Program-made: the position numbers and the translations under genes
NCBI GenBank assembly: GCA_035295705.1
Contig: DATGIN010000003.1
Span: 12,275 to 76,274, forward strand
Source: Poindextera sp035295705
GTDB lineage: Bacteria > Pseudomonadota > Alphaproteobacteria > Caulobacterales > Caulobacteraceae
Length of the DNA stretch: 64,000 nucleotides
Reading direction: 5' to 3'
The notes under the pieces: generated by a model
Databases searched by the model: none
The model's input: the letters and a program-made list of their open reading frames with translations, nothing else
What the model was told of the DNA's origin: nothing
In this document: in pieces, positions 45,144 to 54,331 of the stretch
Numbering within the stretch: the stretch's first letter is position 1
How the letters are laid out: each line of letters begins with the position of its first letter

Positions 45144-45797
45144 ATGCCGCCGAAACGGCTGCGCCGCGCCGAGCGCACCCCGCGCGCCTGGCAGCGCATG
45201 CTCTCCGGACGGCGGCTCGACCTGTTGGACCCCTCGCCCCTCGACATCGAGATTGAGGACATCGCCCACGGCCTCGCGCGCGTGGCGCGCTGGAATGGAC
45301 AGACGCTCGGCGAGCACGGATTCTCGGTCGCGCAACATTCGCTGGTGGTGGAAGAGATCGCCGTTCATATCGACCCGACGCTCGAGCCGCGCTGGCGGCT
45401 CGCGGCCCTGCTGCACGATGCCGCCGAGTACGTGATCGGTGACATGATCTCGCCCTTCAAGGCGGCGCTTGGCCTGAACTACAAGGGATTTGAGGAACGA
45501 CTGGAAGCAGCCGTGCAGGTCCGCTTCGGACTTCCCGGCCGACTGCCGGCGCCGGTCAGGACCCTCATCAAGCAGGCGGATCGCGCCAGCGCCTTCTTCG
45601 AGGCGACGCAGCTGGCGGGGTTCAGCGCCGAAGAGGCGGTCGCCCTCTTCGACCCGCCGCCGCATTCATACCGGCCGGCGCTCACGCCGATGAGCGCCAC
45701 CGAGGCGCAGGCGCGCTATATCGAGCGCTTTCTGCTGCTCAGCCAAGCGACAGGGTTTGCACCGCTCCAACGGCGGGCGGATACGGAACGGGCATGA
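45144..45797 (+). CDS. HD-domain phosphohydrolase (YfbR-like)
   Basis: 217 residues from ATG 45144 (MPPKRLRRAERTPRAWQRML), chosen over ATG 45132 because GGGA lies 9 nt before it. The HD fold shows at GEHGFSVAQHSLVVEEIAVH and LAALLHDAAEYVIGDMISP, giving the H...HD...D metal ligands. In YfbR these enzymes dephosphorylate dNMPs. It is the first gene of a three-gene operon: its stop overlaps the next start (ATGA). Confidence 0.88.
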   Translation: MPPKRLRRAERTPRAWQRMLSGRRLDLLDPSPLDIEIEDIAHGLARVARWNGQTLGEHGFSVAQHSLVVEEIAVHIDPTLEPRWRLAALLHDAAEYVIGDMISPFKAALGLNYKGFEERLEAAVQVRFGLPGRLPAPVRTLIKQADRASAFFEATQLAGFSAEEAVALFDPPPHSYRPALTPMSATEAQARYIERFLLLSQATGFAPLQRRADTERA

Positions 45798-46327
45798 CCC
45801 TGGTCGTCTGTTCGCTGGCCAATCTCGACGAAGTGATCCTCACGCGGCGGCCGTCGCATGTGATCACGCTGCTCAGCGGCGGCCTGATGATCGGCCCGCT
45901 AGCGGCGTTCGGGCCGGACCGGCATCTGCGCCTGGCGGTGGACGACATCCACGAGCCGATCGCTGGCATGGTCGCGCCCGACGAGGCGACCGTCGAGCAG
46001 GTGCTGGCGTTCGGGCACGCCTGGGACGGCGCGGCCCCCATGATCGTGCACTGCTTTGCCGGCGTCAGCCGCTCGTCCGCCTCAGCGCTCGCCATTGCCT
46101 GTGCGCGCAATCCCGACGTCGACGAGCTCGTCATCACGACAGCGCTCCGGCGCCTGGCGCCCCACGTCTTCCCCAATCGGCGCATCACCGCCATCGCCGA
46201 TGCGATGCTCGGCCGCCAGGGCCGACTGATCGCGGCGGTCGAAGCCATGGGCGCCGACGACCTCGAGGCGCCGAAGCGGCCGGTCGAACTGCCATCGGAC
46301 TTCCGGGCGCACGCACGCGCGCCATGA
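45794..46327 (+). CDS. Tyrosine/dual-specificity phosphatase-like protein
   Basis: 177 residues. The PTP loop is intact: HCFAGVSRSSAS gives the C(X)5R site with Cys87 and Arg93. The general-acid Asp is probably in RLAVDDIHEP (residues 46-55). The protein is small, without a targeting signal. Some members of this superfamily act on small molecules rather than phosphotyrosine. ATG 45794 and the stop both overlap their neighbours by 4 nt, so the operon is translated as a unit. Confidence 0.85.
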   Translation: MTLVVCSLANLDEVILTRRPSHVITLLSGGLMIGPLAAFGPDRHLRLAVDDIHEPIAGMVAPDEATVEQVLAFGHAWDGAAPMIVHCFAGVSRSSASALAIACARNPDVDELVITTALRRLAPHVFPNRRITAIADAMLGRQGRLIAAVEAMGADDLEAPKRPVELPSDFRAHARAP

Positions 46328-47280
46328 CGACGGTGGTCATCGGCCTTTCCGCGGTCGTCGTCGCGGTGCGGGAGCGCGATGCGGTGGTGCTGACCGTGCG
46401 CGCGCACGACGCGCAGACCGGCGAGGCGTCGCGGATGCTCGGCCTGCCGTTCGGCCCGTTCGACCCGGATGCGCACCGCACGTTCGAGCTTGCGATGCGC
46501 GCGTTCGTCACCGAGCAGACGCGGTTCGAACTGGGCTACGTCGAGCAGCTCTACACCTTCGGCGACCGCGGCCGCGACGCGCCGCGCGCCGACGTCGGCG
46601 CGGGCGGCGCGCGGGTCATCTCCGTCGGCTATCTGGCGCTGACGCCGGCGGCCGTCGAACAGCTCGGGCCTGACACCGTGTGGACCCCCTACACCCGCTT
46701 CTTTCCGTGGGAGGATTGGCGGCGCGGGCGACCGGCGCTGATCGACGATGTCATCGCCCCCAAGCTCGCCGAGTGGGCGGCCGGGGCGGAAGAGCGCCGC
46801 GCCCGCGCCAGGCTGTTGTTCGCCCTGGACGGCTCGCCGTGGAACGAGGAGCGCGTCCTTGAGCGCTATGAGCTGCTCTACGAGGCCGCTCTTGCTCCGG
46901 AAGCGGCGCGCGATCGGGCGCGCGGCGCCGGCGCATCAGCCGTGCTCGACGCCACGCTCGGCGAGCCGATGCTCTCGGACCACCGACGGATTCTGGCCAC
47001 GGGCCTCGGCCGTCTGCGCAGCAAGCTCAAGTACCGGCCGGTGGCGTTCGAGCTCATGCCGCCGGAGTTCACGCTGTCGCACCTGCAGCGAACCGTTGAA
47101 GCGGTGGCCGGCGTGGCCCTGCACAAGCAGAACTTCCGCCGCGGGCTGGAGCGGACCGACCTCGTCGAGGGGTTGGGACGTCGTCACGCCGAGACCGGCG
47201 GCCGCCCCGCCGAGCTGTTTCGCTTCCGCCGCGAGCGGCTGATGAAGGCGCCCGCGCCGGGGCTGGCGCTGCCGCGCTGA
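46324..47280 (+). CDS. NrtR-like NAD-responsive regulator with degenerate Nudix domain
   Basis: 318 residues from ATG 46324. The N-terminal Nudix fold (about 1-130) has lost the catalytic box: the REXXEE position reads RAFVTE, while the YVEQLYTFGDRGRD segment is kept. The C-terminal winged helix is of NrtR type: YRPVAFELMPPEFTLSHLQR, TVEAVAGVALHKQNFRRGL. NrtR senses ADP-ribose and represses NAD synthesis or salvage genes, and its Nudix domain is often catalytically dead. A family call of NAD regulator is well supported; its targets here are unknown. Confidence 0.88.
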   Translation: MTTVVIGLSAVVVAVRERDAVVLTVRAHDAQTGEASRMLGLPFGPFDPDAHRTFELAMRAFVTEQTRFELGYVEQLYTFGDRGRDAPRADVGAGGARVISVGYLALTPAAVEQLGPDTVWTPYTRFFPWEDWRRGRPALIDDVIAPKLAEWAAGAEERRARARLLFALDGSPWNEERVLERYELLYEAALAPEAARDRARGAGASAVLDATLGEPMLSDHRRILATGLGRLRSKLKYRPVAFELMPPEFTLSHLQRTVEAVAGVALHKQNFRRGLERTDLVEGLGRRHAETGGRPAELFRFRRERLMKAPAPGLALPR

Positions 47281-47292
47281 CCGCGCAGAAGT

Positions 47293-47331
47293 GCGGAGGA
47301 CCGCTGGCGTCGCGGCGCCGGCGACCTCCGC
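47293..47331. terminator. Possible bidirectional terminator hairpin
   Basis: GCGGAG (47293-47298) pairs with CTCCGC (47326-47331), with an inner GTCGC/GCGAC stem; it lies in the 64 bp between the convergent NrtR-like and outer-membrane genes. Weak, with an asymmetric bulge and no T-run. Confidence 0.35.
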
Positions 47332-47344
47332 CTGCTCCTGGTTT

Positions 47345-47866
47345 CTAGAATTTCCGCACGTAGGCGAGCGACCAGACGTTGGCGTCAAGGTCCGAGCGGT
47401 CGGCCGTCTCGCGCGTGTAGTCGGCTCGCACCCCGTCGTGGCCCGCGAAATACTGGGCGCCGACGCCGGCGTTCCAGCTGGTCACGTTCGCATGGAAGCT
47501 CTCACCGGGTCGGCTCAGGTGAAGGTCGGTCGCGCCATAGCCGACCCTTCCCAGGACGTCGAGATTCGGCGTGATTGGCAGGAATCCCACCGCGTAGCCC
47601 GCGTACTGGTCGTTCACGTGCACGGACGCGGCTTGGCCGCCGATGTTGACGCGGTCGCCGCCCAACCCGGCCGACCCTTCCCCCTCGACGCCGAGGTAGG
47701 GCATGAACCGGTAACCGAGCCGGCCGGTGATCGCGCCGACGTTCGCCGACCCGCTGTTCAGGTCCTCGCCGCCGAGCGTGCCGTAGACGCCTGTCGCCTG
47801 CGCGAAGGCGGGGGCGGCCGTGGCGAGCAGCGTCAACGCCGAGGCGGTCAGAAGCACTGATTTCAT
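47345..47866 (-). CDS. Small outer-membrane beta-barrel protein
   Basis: 173 residues from ATG 47866 with GGAG upstream. A signal peptide (about 1-22, ending AFAQ) is followed by an eight-stranded porin-like barrel (OmpA/OmpX type): VYGTLGGEDLNSGSANVGAI, TGRLGYRFMPYLGVEGEGSA, YAGYAVGFLPITPNLDVLGR, VRADYTRETADRS and a C-terminal aromatic, YVRKF, as the barrel-assembly signal. Confidence 0.9.
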   Translation of the reverse strand: MKSVLLTASALTLLATAAPAFAQATGVYGTLGGEDLNSGSANVGAITGRLGYRFMPYLGVEGEGSAGLGGDRVNIGGQAASVHVNDQYAGYAVGFLPITPNLDVLGRVGYGATDLHLSRPGESFHANVTSWNAGVGAQYFAGHDGVRADYTRETADRSDLDANVWSLAYVRKF

Positions 47867-48020
47867 AAGGCTTACTCCCTGCTGATGAGAAGCGTCGTGC
47901 TCACCCGCCCAGCCATGGTCGCAGACCTTCAAACGCGCAGGTGGCCGCTTCGGGTCGCCCGTGCGGCCGGAATGAGGGCGCCGTTGCACAACGGCAAAGC
48001 CAGCCAGGCCGCAGCGCGGC

Positions 48021-48584
48021 TCAGAGAAGATATGCCCAGATCGCTACAGCGACGCCCGCCAGGCCAAGCAAACTCGCGCCGATCCAGGGCCAGCGCTTCT
48101 TGGTGATGATGGCGATCGTCGAAACCGCGATGCCGATTTCGAGCAGCGTGGCGGCGATGGACAGCCGATGGTGCCGCGCCTCGTGGCTCTCGCTCTTTTC
48201 CAGCGCCCGATCGCGCTGATGTTCGAAGGCCTTGGCCTCGGCCTGCGCCTGGTCCTGACCCTGGCCCTCGGTCTTCGCCTTCTTCGCGTTGTCAGCCGCG
48301 TTCGCCCCGCCCGCAGCCGCCGCGATCGCGTACATGTTCTTCTTGAGGCTCTTGGCCTCGTAGAAGTTCCATTGGTCGGTCGCCTGCTCCTGGGCCAGCA
48401 CCGCCTGGTTCGCCGCGATGATCGCGCTGGCGCTCTCGAACGTCTCGAGGCTGGCGGCGGTGGCCGCGACGACGGCCAGGATGGCGATGGTGATCGAAAC
48501 GCGGGAGACGAAGGGATCGCTCTCGTGCGCAGCATGCGCGGCGTGTTCTGCGTGCTCGTGCGCATCGAGCGCTGGGTCGCTCAT
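48021..48584 (-). CDS. DUF4337 domain-containing membrane protein
   Basis: 187 residues from ATG 48584 (MSDPALDAHEHAEHAAHAAH). A His/Ala-rich N-terminus (metal binding is possible), one helix (about 30-50, VSRVSITIAILAVVAATAAS), a charged coiled segment rich in Lys/Ala/Glu (about 75-130) and two C-terminal helices (LSIAATLLEIGIAVSTIAII; GASLLGLAGVAVAIWAYLL). DUF4337 has no known function. The gene lies 14 bp downstream of ppdK, probably in its operon. Confidence 0.9.
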   Translation of the reverse strand: MSDPALDAHEHAEHAAHAAHESDPFVSRVSITIAILAVVAATAASLETFESASAIIAANQAVLAQEQATDQWNFYEAKSLKKNMYAIAAAAGGANAADNAKKAKTEGQGQDQAQAEAKAFEHQRDRALEKSESHEARHHRLSIAATLLEIGIAVSTIAIITKKRWPWIGASLLGLAGVAVAIWAYLL

Positions 48585-48598
48585 CGGACGGCTCCGTC

Positions 48599-51289
48599 TC
48601 ACGCGTTGCGCCGCGCCAGGGCCGCCTGCGCGGCCGCCAGGCGTGCGATCGGCGTCCGGTAGGGCGAACACGACACGTAGTCCAGTCCGACGCTCTCGCA
48701 GAACGCGATCGAGGCGGGGTCGCCGCCATGCTCGCCGCAGATGCCCAGCTTGATGTCCGGCCGCACCGCCCTGCCCCGCTCGGCCGCGATGGTGATGAGG
48801 TCCCCAACGCCGTCGGCGTCCAAGGTGACGAACGGATCCTTCTCGAACACGCCCTTTTCCATGTAGGCGCCGAGGAAGCGCGCCGAGTCGTCGCGGCTGA
48901 TGCCGAAGGTGGTCTGGGTAAGGTCGTTGGTGCCGAACGAAAAGAACTCGGCGGCTGCGGCGAGCTCGCCTGCGCGCAGCGCCGCGCGCGGGAGCTCGAC
49001 CATGGCGCCGACGCTGTAGGCGATCTCCTGTCCGCGCTCGTCCATGACCTGCCGGGCGACACGGTCGGTCAGCGTCCGGAGGAACTGCATCTCTTCGCCC
49101 TTGGCGATGAGGGGATGCATGATCTCGACGATCGGCGCCGGCCGGCCGCAGGCGACGATTTCGCAGGCGGCCTCGATGATGGCGCGCACTTGCATCTCGT
49201 AGATCTCCGGGTGCGAGATCCCCAGCCGGCAGCCGCGGTGTCCGAGCATTGGGTTGGTCTCGGCAAGGTCGCGCGCGCGCTGCAGAAGCTTCAGCGCGTC
49301 AAGCCCTGTGGCCTTTGCCACGGCCTCCACATCGTCGCGCGAATGCGGCAGAAACTCGTGCAGCGGCGGGTCGAGCAGCCGGATGGTGACCGGCAGGCCG
49401 TGCATGATCTCGAAGAGCTCAAGCAGATCGGCGCGCTGCATCTCCAACATGCGCGCGAGCGGCGGGCGGCGCCCCGCTTCGTCGTCGGCCAGGATCATCT
49501 CGCGCACCGCCGCGATGCGCTCGGCGTCGAAGAACATGTGCTCGGTGCGCACCAGTCCGATGCCCTCAGCGCCGAACTGGCGCGCCGTCCTCGCATCCAG
49601 GGCGGTCTCGGCGTTGGCGCGCACCTTGAGCCGGCGAAAGGCGTCGGCCCAGCCCATCAGGGTGGCGAAGTCGCCGGTCAGCTCCGGCTCCACCATCTTC
49701 ACCGCGCCCGCCAGTATTTCTCCCGTCGAGCCGTCGATGGTGATCAACTCTCCGGCGTGGACGGTCCGCCCGCGCGCATGGAAAACCCGCGCCTTGGCGT
49801 CGATGGCGATCTCGCCGACGCCGGACACGCAGGGACGGCCCATGCCCCGCGCCACCACCGCGGCATGGCTCGTCATCCCGCCCCGCGCGGTGACGATGCC
49901 GACGGCGGCGTGCATCCCGTGAATGTCTTCAGGGCTCGTCTCGTCGCGCACCAGGATGACGGCCTCGCCGGCCTGCCCCATCCGCTCGGCCTCGCCTGAA
50001 TCGAACACCACCTTGCCGGTCCCGGCGCCCGGCGATGCCGGGAGGCCGGAGGCGATGACCTCACGCGCGGCGCCCGGATCGATGGTCGGGTGCAACAACT
50101 GGTCGAGGGAGGCGGGCTCGATCCGGCCGACCGCCTCTTCACGGCTGATCACGCCTTCCGCCGCGAGCTCGACCGCGATCTTCAGGGCCGCCTTCGCCGT
50201 GCGCTTGCCGCTGCGCGTCTGCAGCATGTAGAGCCGGCCCTGCTCGACCGTGAACTCGATATCCTGCATGTCTCGATAGTGGCGCTCGAGCTTGCGCACG
50301 ACGCCGCAGAACTCTTCGAACACGGCGGGCAGCGCCTCCTCCATCGACGCGGCCTTCTCGCCCATTTCTTCGCGCGCCGCCCTGGTCAGCGCCTGCGGCG
50401 TGCGGATGCCGGCCACGACATCCTCGCCCTGTGCATTGACGAGGAACTCGCCGTAGAGCGTCGCCTCGCCGGTCGAAGGGTTGCGGGTAAAGGCGACGCC
50501 GGTGGCCGACGTATCGCCCATGTTTCCAAAGACCATGGACTGCACGTTCACGGCGGTGCCCCAGGCTTCCGGGATGTCGTGCATGCGCCGGTAGAACTTG
50601 GCGCGCTCGTTCATCCAGCTCAGGAAGACCGCGCCGATCGCGCCCCACAGCTGGTCGTGCGGATCCTGCGGAAACGGCTGGCCGAGCTCGCTCTCGACCA
50701 ATTGCTTGTAGGCGCCGACCACCCCGGTCCATGCGTCGGCGTCCAGCGCCGTGTCGACCGCCAGGCCCAGCCGGTCCTTATGGTCGTCGAGGATCTCCTC
50801 GAACATGTGGTGGTCGAGCCCGAGCACGACGTTCGAGTACATCTGGATGAAGCGCCGATAGCTGTCGAACGCGAACCGTCGGTCGCCCGAGAGCCTGGCG
50901 AGGCCTTCGACGGTCCGGTCGTTGAGACCAAGGTTGAGGACCGTGTCCATCATCCCCGGCATCGAGGCGCGCGCGCCCGAGCGGACGGAGACGAGAAGCG
51001 GATTGTCTGCATCGCCGAACCGCTTCGAGGTCAGCTGCTCGACGCGCGCCAGACCTTGGCCGACCTCCTCCTGCAGGGACGCGGGGTAGGTCCGATTGTT
51101 CGCGTAGTAGTGGTTGCAGGCTTCGGTCGTGATGGTGAAGCCCGGGGGCACCGGCAGCCCCAGCGCGCTCATCTCGGCGAGGTTGGCCCCCTTGCCGCCG
51201 AGCAGGTCCTTCATCGAAGCGTCGCCGTCGGCGCGGCCGCCGCCGAATGCGTAGACCCACCTCATCTTCACCGCGCCGTCGGCCGCCAT
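48599..51289 (-). CDS. ppdK: Pyruvate, phosphate dikinase
   Basis: Converts pyruvate, ATP and phosphate to PEP, AMP and pyrophosphate, reversibly. It has 896 residues from ATG 51289. The N-terminal ATP-grasp domain (about 1-340; LLGGKGANLAEMSALGLPVP) is followed by the phosphohistidine domain with the phosphorylated His in GGMTSHAAVVARGMGRPCVS (about residue 470) and the PEP/pyruvate barrel (about 530-890). The barrel contains FFSFGTNDLTQTTFGISRDD, GICGEHGGDPASIAF and a catalytic Cys in VSCSPYRTPIARLA. It follows glyS by 13 bp and may supply PEP or run in the pyruvate direction. Confidence 0.97.
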   Translation of the reverse strand: MAADGAVKMRWVYAFGGGRADGDASMKDLLGGKGANLAEMSALGLPVPPGFTITTEACNHYYANNRTYPASLQEEVGQGLARVEQLTSKRFGDADNPLLVSVRSGARASMPGMMDTVLNLGLNDRTVEGLARLSGDRRFAFDSYRRFIQMYSNVVLGLDHHMFEEILDDHKDRLGLAVDTALDADAWTGVVGAYKQLVESELGQPFPQDPHDQLWGAIGAVFLSWMNERAKFYRRMHDIPEAWGTAVNVQSMVFGNMGDTSATGVAFTRNPSTGEATLYGEFLVNAQGEDVVAGIRTPQALTRAAREEMGEKAASMEEALPAVFEEFCGVVRKLERHYRDMQDIEFTVEQGRLYMLQTRSGKRTAKAALKIAVELAAEGVISREEAVGRIEPASLDQLLHPTIDPGAAREVIASGLPASPGAGTGKVVFDSGEAERMGQAGEAVILVRDETSPEDIHGMHAAVGIVTARGGMTSHAAVVARGMGRPCVSGVGEIAIDAKARVFHARGRTVHAGELITIDGSTGEILAGAVKMVEPELTGDFATLMGWADAFRRLKVRANAETALDARTARQFGAEGIGLVRTEHMFFDAERIAAVREMILADDEAGRRPPLARMLEMQRADLLELFEIMHGLPVTIRLLDPPLHEFLPHSRDDVEAVAKATGLDALKLLQRARDLAETNPMLGHRGCRLGISHPEIYEMQVRAIIEAACEIVACGRPAPIVEIMHPLIAKGEEMQFLRTLTDRVARQVMDERGQEIAYSVGAMVELPRAALRAGELAAAAEFFSFGTNDLTQTTFGISRDDSARFLGAYMEKGVFEKDPFVTLDADGVGDLITIAAERGRAVRPDIKLGICGEHGGDPASIAFCESVGLDYVSCSPYRTPIARLAAAQAALARRNA

Positions 51290-51302
51290 CGACTTCTCTC
51301 GG

Positions 51303-53315
51303 TTATCCCGCGATCTGGCTGAAGTCCGCCACCCGACCCATCAGGTCGCGCACCTGAACCAGTAAACGGAGGCGGTTATCCCGCGTTGCAGCATCCGGAT
51401 CGTTCACTAGCACATGGTCGAAAAATGCGTCGACCGGCGCGCGCAAGCCGGCGAGCGCACGCATCGCGGCGGTGAAGTCTTCGTTGCCCAGGTCCGCCTC
51501 CACGCGCGGCGCAATCGAGGCGAGTGCATTGACGAGGGCCGTTTCTTCCGGCGGCGCATCCGCCTTCCGCCGCGCTTCGCCGGATGGCAGCGGCCCCTTC
51601 CTCTCCTCCGCCCGCAGGATGTTGCTGGCGCGACGGTAACCCGTCAGCAGGTTCGCCCCGTCCTCGGTGGAGAGCAGGATGTCGAGTGCGTCCACGCGGG
51701 TGACGACGCGCAAGAGGTCGTCGTCGCCGAGCGCAAACACCGCATCGACCAGGTCGTGCCGCTTGCCCTGCTCTCGCAGCGCGACCTTCAGCCGGTCAGC
51801 GAAGAACTCGACAAGGTCCGCCGCGACCTTCGGAGCGAAGCGCGCGCGAAGCGGCAGCCGGAGGCCATTGGCCAGGACAATGCGGATGACACCCAGCGCC
51901 GCGCGGCGGAGCGCGAAGGGGTCGCGCGATCCCGTGGGCTTCTCGCCGATAGCGAAGAAGCTGCCGAGCATGTCCAGCTTGTCGGCGAGGGCGACCGCGA
52001 CCGTGACGGGGGTTGTCGGCGCTTCGTCGCTCGGGCCTTGCGGCTTGTAGTGGTCGCGGATGGCGTCGACAACGGACGCCTCGAGGCCCTCCTCGGCCGC
52101 GTAGTAGCCGCCCATGACGCCCTGCAGCTCCGGGAACTCGCCCACCATGCCTGTTGCGAGGTCGGCTTTGCAGAGGCGCGCCGCCTCCGCAGCCAGCTCC
52201 GCATCCGCCCCGACCACGGGGGCAAGTTCGCGGGCGAGCGCCTGGATGCGCTCCACGCGTTCGTACATCGTGCCGAGCTTGGCGTGGAACGTGACGCCCT
52301 TCAGCCGTTCCAGCCGGTTGGCCAGCGGGACCTTGCGGTCCTCGTCCCAGAAGAAGCGCGCATCGTTCAGACGCGCCGCCAGCACCCGGGCGTTGCCAGC
52401 CGCGATCAGCGCGCCTCCGTCGGGCGCCTCGATGTTGGCGACCGTGATGAAGTGCGGTGCGAGACCTTCGCCCAGGGGATTGCGCACGGCGAAGTACTTC
52501 TGGTGGGTGCGCATCGAGGTGGTGATCACCTCGCCCGGCAGGTCAAGGAAGCTCTCGTCCATGTCGCCCATGAGCGGCACGGGCCACTCGGCGAGGCCGG
52601 CGACCTCCTCAAGCAGCCCAGGGTCCTCGACCAGCGCAAGTCCCTTTGCCGCGGCGAGCCTGGCCGCGCCGGCCTGGATGCGGGCTTTGCGCTGGTCTGC
52701 CTCCAGGACGACGAAGTTGTCGGCGAGGCCGGCGGCGTAGCTCGCGAAGTCACGCACGGCGAAGGGTCGCTTGGAGCCCATGAAGCGGTGGCCCTCCGCC
52801 GCGTCGCCGCTGGCGATCCCGTCGAGGTCGAAGGGAACGACCCTGGCGTTGAACACGCAAAGGATGCGCTGCAACGGGCGCACCCAACGCAGCGAGCCGT
52901 CGCCCCACTTCATCGACTTCGGCCAGGGAAACCCGCGGACGATGTCCGGGACCATCTCGGCGACCACCGCGGCGGTCTGACGTCCCTTTGCCTCGGTCGT
53001 AGCGAAGTAGACGCCGTCGCGCTCGACAAGCTGGCTGCGTTCGAGGCCGGTCGAGCGCAGGAAGCCGTTGACCGCGGCGTCGGGCGAGCCGACGCGGGGA
53101 CCCTTGCGCTCCTCCCGCCGGTCGGGCTGCGCCAGCGGCAGGCCCTCGACGACCACGGTCAGACGCCGCGGACCCGCGTAGGCGCGCACCGCCTCGTAGC
53201 CCAGCCCGGCTGCGTCCAGCCGTTCGCGCGTCATGCGGTCGAGATCGCGGGCCGCGCCGCTTTGCATGCGCGCGGGAATCTCCTCGGAGAACAGCTCGAG
53301 CAGAAGCTCCGGCAT
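51303..53315 (-). CDS. glyS: Glycyl-tRNA synthetase beta subunit
   Basis: 670 residues. N-terminus MPELLLELFSEEIPARMQSG, then the B3/4-like and HD-like domains (GEVITTSMRTHQKYFAVRNP; FPELQGVMGGYYAAEEGLEA) and the C-terminal anticodon-binding part (NDPDAATRDNRLRLLVQVRD). It needs GlyQ to form the alpha2beta2 enzyme. Start and glyQ stop overlap by 1 nt (TGATG), which couples the two subunits' synthesis. Confidence 0.97.
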   Translation of the reverse strand: MPELLLELFSEEIPARMQSGAARDLDRMTRERLDAAGLGYEAVRAYAGPRRLTVVVEGLPLAQPDRREERKGPRVGSPDAAVNGFLRSTGLERSQLVERDGVYFATTEAKGRQTAAVVAEMVPDIVRGFPWPKSMKWGDGSLRWVRPLQRILCVFNARVVPFDLDGIASGDAAEGHRFMGSKRPFAVRDFASYAAGLADNFVVLEADQRKARIQAGAARLAAAKGLALVEDPGLLEEVAGLAEWPVPLMGDMDESFLDLPGEVITTSMRTHQKYFAVRNPLGEGLAPHFITVANIEAPDGGALIAAGNARVLAARLNDARFFWDEDRKVPLANRLERLKGVTFHAKLGTMYERVERIQALARELAPVVGADAELAAEAARLCKADLATGMVGEFPELQGVMGGYYAAEEGLEASVVDAIRDHYKPQGPSDEAPTTPVTVAVALADKLDMLGSFFAIGEKPTGSRDPFALRRAALGVIRIVLANGLRLPLRARFAPKVAADLVEFFADRLKVALREQGKRHDLVDAVFALGDDDLLRVVTRVDALDILLSTEDGANLLTGYRRASNILRAEERKGPLPSGEARRKADAPPEETALVNALASIAPRVEADLGNEDFTAAMRALAGLRAPVDAFFDHVLVNDPDAATRDNRLRLLVQVRDLMGRVADFSQIAG

Positions 53316-54238
53316 CAGGCGCCGAGCGCGGGCAGCGCCGCGTTCTCGCCTTCAACAGCCAGCCAGGCTTCCGCGCAGGCTTTGCACAGATCGCGGATCC
53401 GGCCGATGTAGCTCTGTCGCTCCGCGACCGCGATCGCGCCGCGGGCGTCCATCAGATTGAACAGGTGCGAGGCCTTCAGCACGTAGTCGTAGGCCGGCAG
53501 CACAAGCGGTTGCCCCTGGCGACCGCGCGCGGCCAACAGCCTGGGGACCTCGCGTTCCACGTCCTCGAAGTGACGCTTGAGCATCTCGACGTTCGCCGCC
53601 TCGAAGTCGAAGGCGGAGAACTCCCGCTCCTGCTCGAGGAAGACGTCGGCGTAGGTCTTGCGGTCCGCGCTCTGCGGGTCGTTGAATGCGATGTCCTTGA
53701 AGTCCTCGACGCCCTGGACATACATCGCCAGCCGCTCGAGACCGTAGGTCAGCTCGCCCGCCACCGGATCGACGTCCAGGCCGCCGACCTGCTGGAAGTA
53801 GGTGTACTGGCTGATCTCCATCCCGTCGCACCAGACCTCCCAGCCGAGCCCCCAGGCGCCGACGGTCGGATTCTCCCAATCGTCCTCGACGAAGCGGACG
53901 TCGTGCAGGGCAAGGTCGATGCCGATCGCCTCGAGCGAGCCCAGGTAGAGGTCCTGCATGTCGGGCGGGTTCGGCTTCAGCATCACCTGGTACTGATAGT
54001 AGTGCTGGTAGCGGTTGGGGTTCTCGCCGTAGCGCGCGTCGGCCGGGCGCCTGGACGGCTGCACATAGGCGGTGCGCCAGGGTTTCGGCCCAAGCGCGCG
54101 CAGGACCGTCATCGGGTGGAGGGTGCCGGCGCCCACCTCGAGGTCATACGGCTGCAGGATCACGCACCCCTGGCGGCTCCAATAGGCGTGCAGCGCCAGG
54201 ATGATGTCCTGGAAGGATAGAGGCGGCCGGCTGGTCAT
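53315..54238 (-). CDS. glyQ: Glycyl-tRNA synthetase alpha subunit
   Basis: Class II catalytic subunit that forms Gly-AMP. It has 307 residues: SFQDIILALHAYWSRQGCVI, QPYDLEVGAGTLHPMTVLRA, NRYQHYYQYQVMLKPNPPDM, FVEDDWENPTVGAWGLGWEV and the C-terminal LCKACAEAWLAVEGEN. First gene of glyQ-glyS-ppdK. The fasciclin gene upstream ends in the terminator at 54274-54301. Confidence 0.97.
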   Translation of the reverse strand: MTSRPPLSFQDIILALHAYWSRQGCVILQPYDLEVGAGTLHPMTVLRALGPKPWRTAYVQPSRRPADARYGENPNRYQHYYQYQVMLKPNPPDMQDLYLGSLEAIGIDLALHDVRFVEDDWENPTVGAWGLGWEVWCDGMEISQYTYFQQVGGLDVDPVAGELTYGLERLAMYVQGVEDFKDIAFNDPQSADRKTYADVFLEQEREFSAFDFEAANVEMLKRHFEDVEREVPRLLAARGRQGQPLVLPAYDYVLKASHLFNLMDARGAIAVAERQSYIGRIRDLCKACAEAWLAVEGENAALPALGA

Positions 54239-54273
54239 CGGGCTAAGAGCAGATTCGCAAACGCGCTGCGAAA

Positions 54274-54301
54274 AGCCGGCGGACCATAGGGTCCGCCGGC
54301 T
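54274..54301 (-). terminator. Intrinsic terminator after the fasciclin gene
   Basis: AGCCGGCGGACC and GGTCCGCCGGCT pair as a perfect 12-bp stem around a 4-nt loop. On the minus strand it is followed by TTTCG, so it ends the fasciclin transcript before glyQ. A near copy of the stem is found at 55050-55075. Confidence 0.85.
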
Positions 54302-54331
54302 GGCCCTTCAAGCTGTCGGGGGTTCGGCGGT

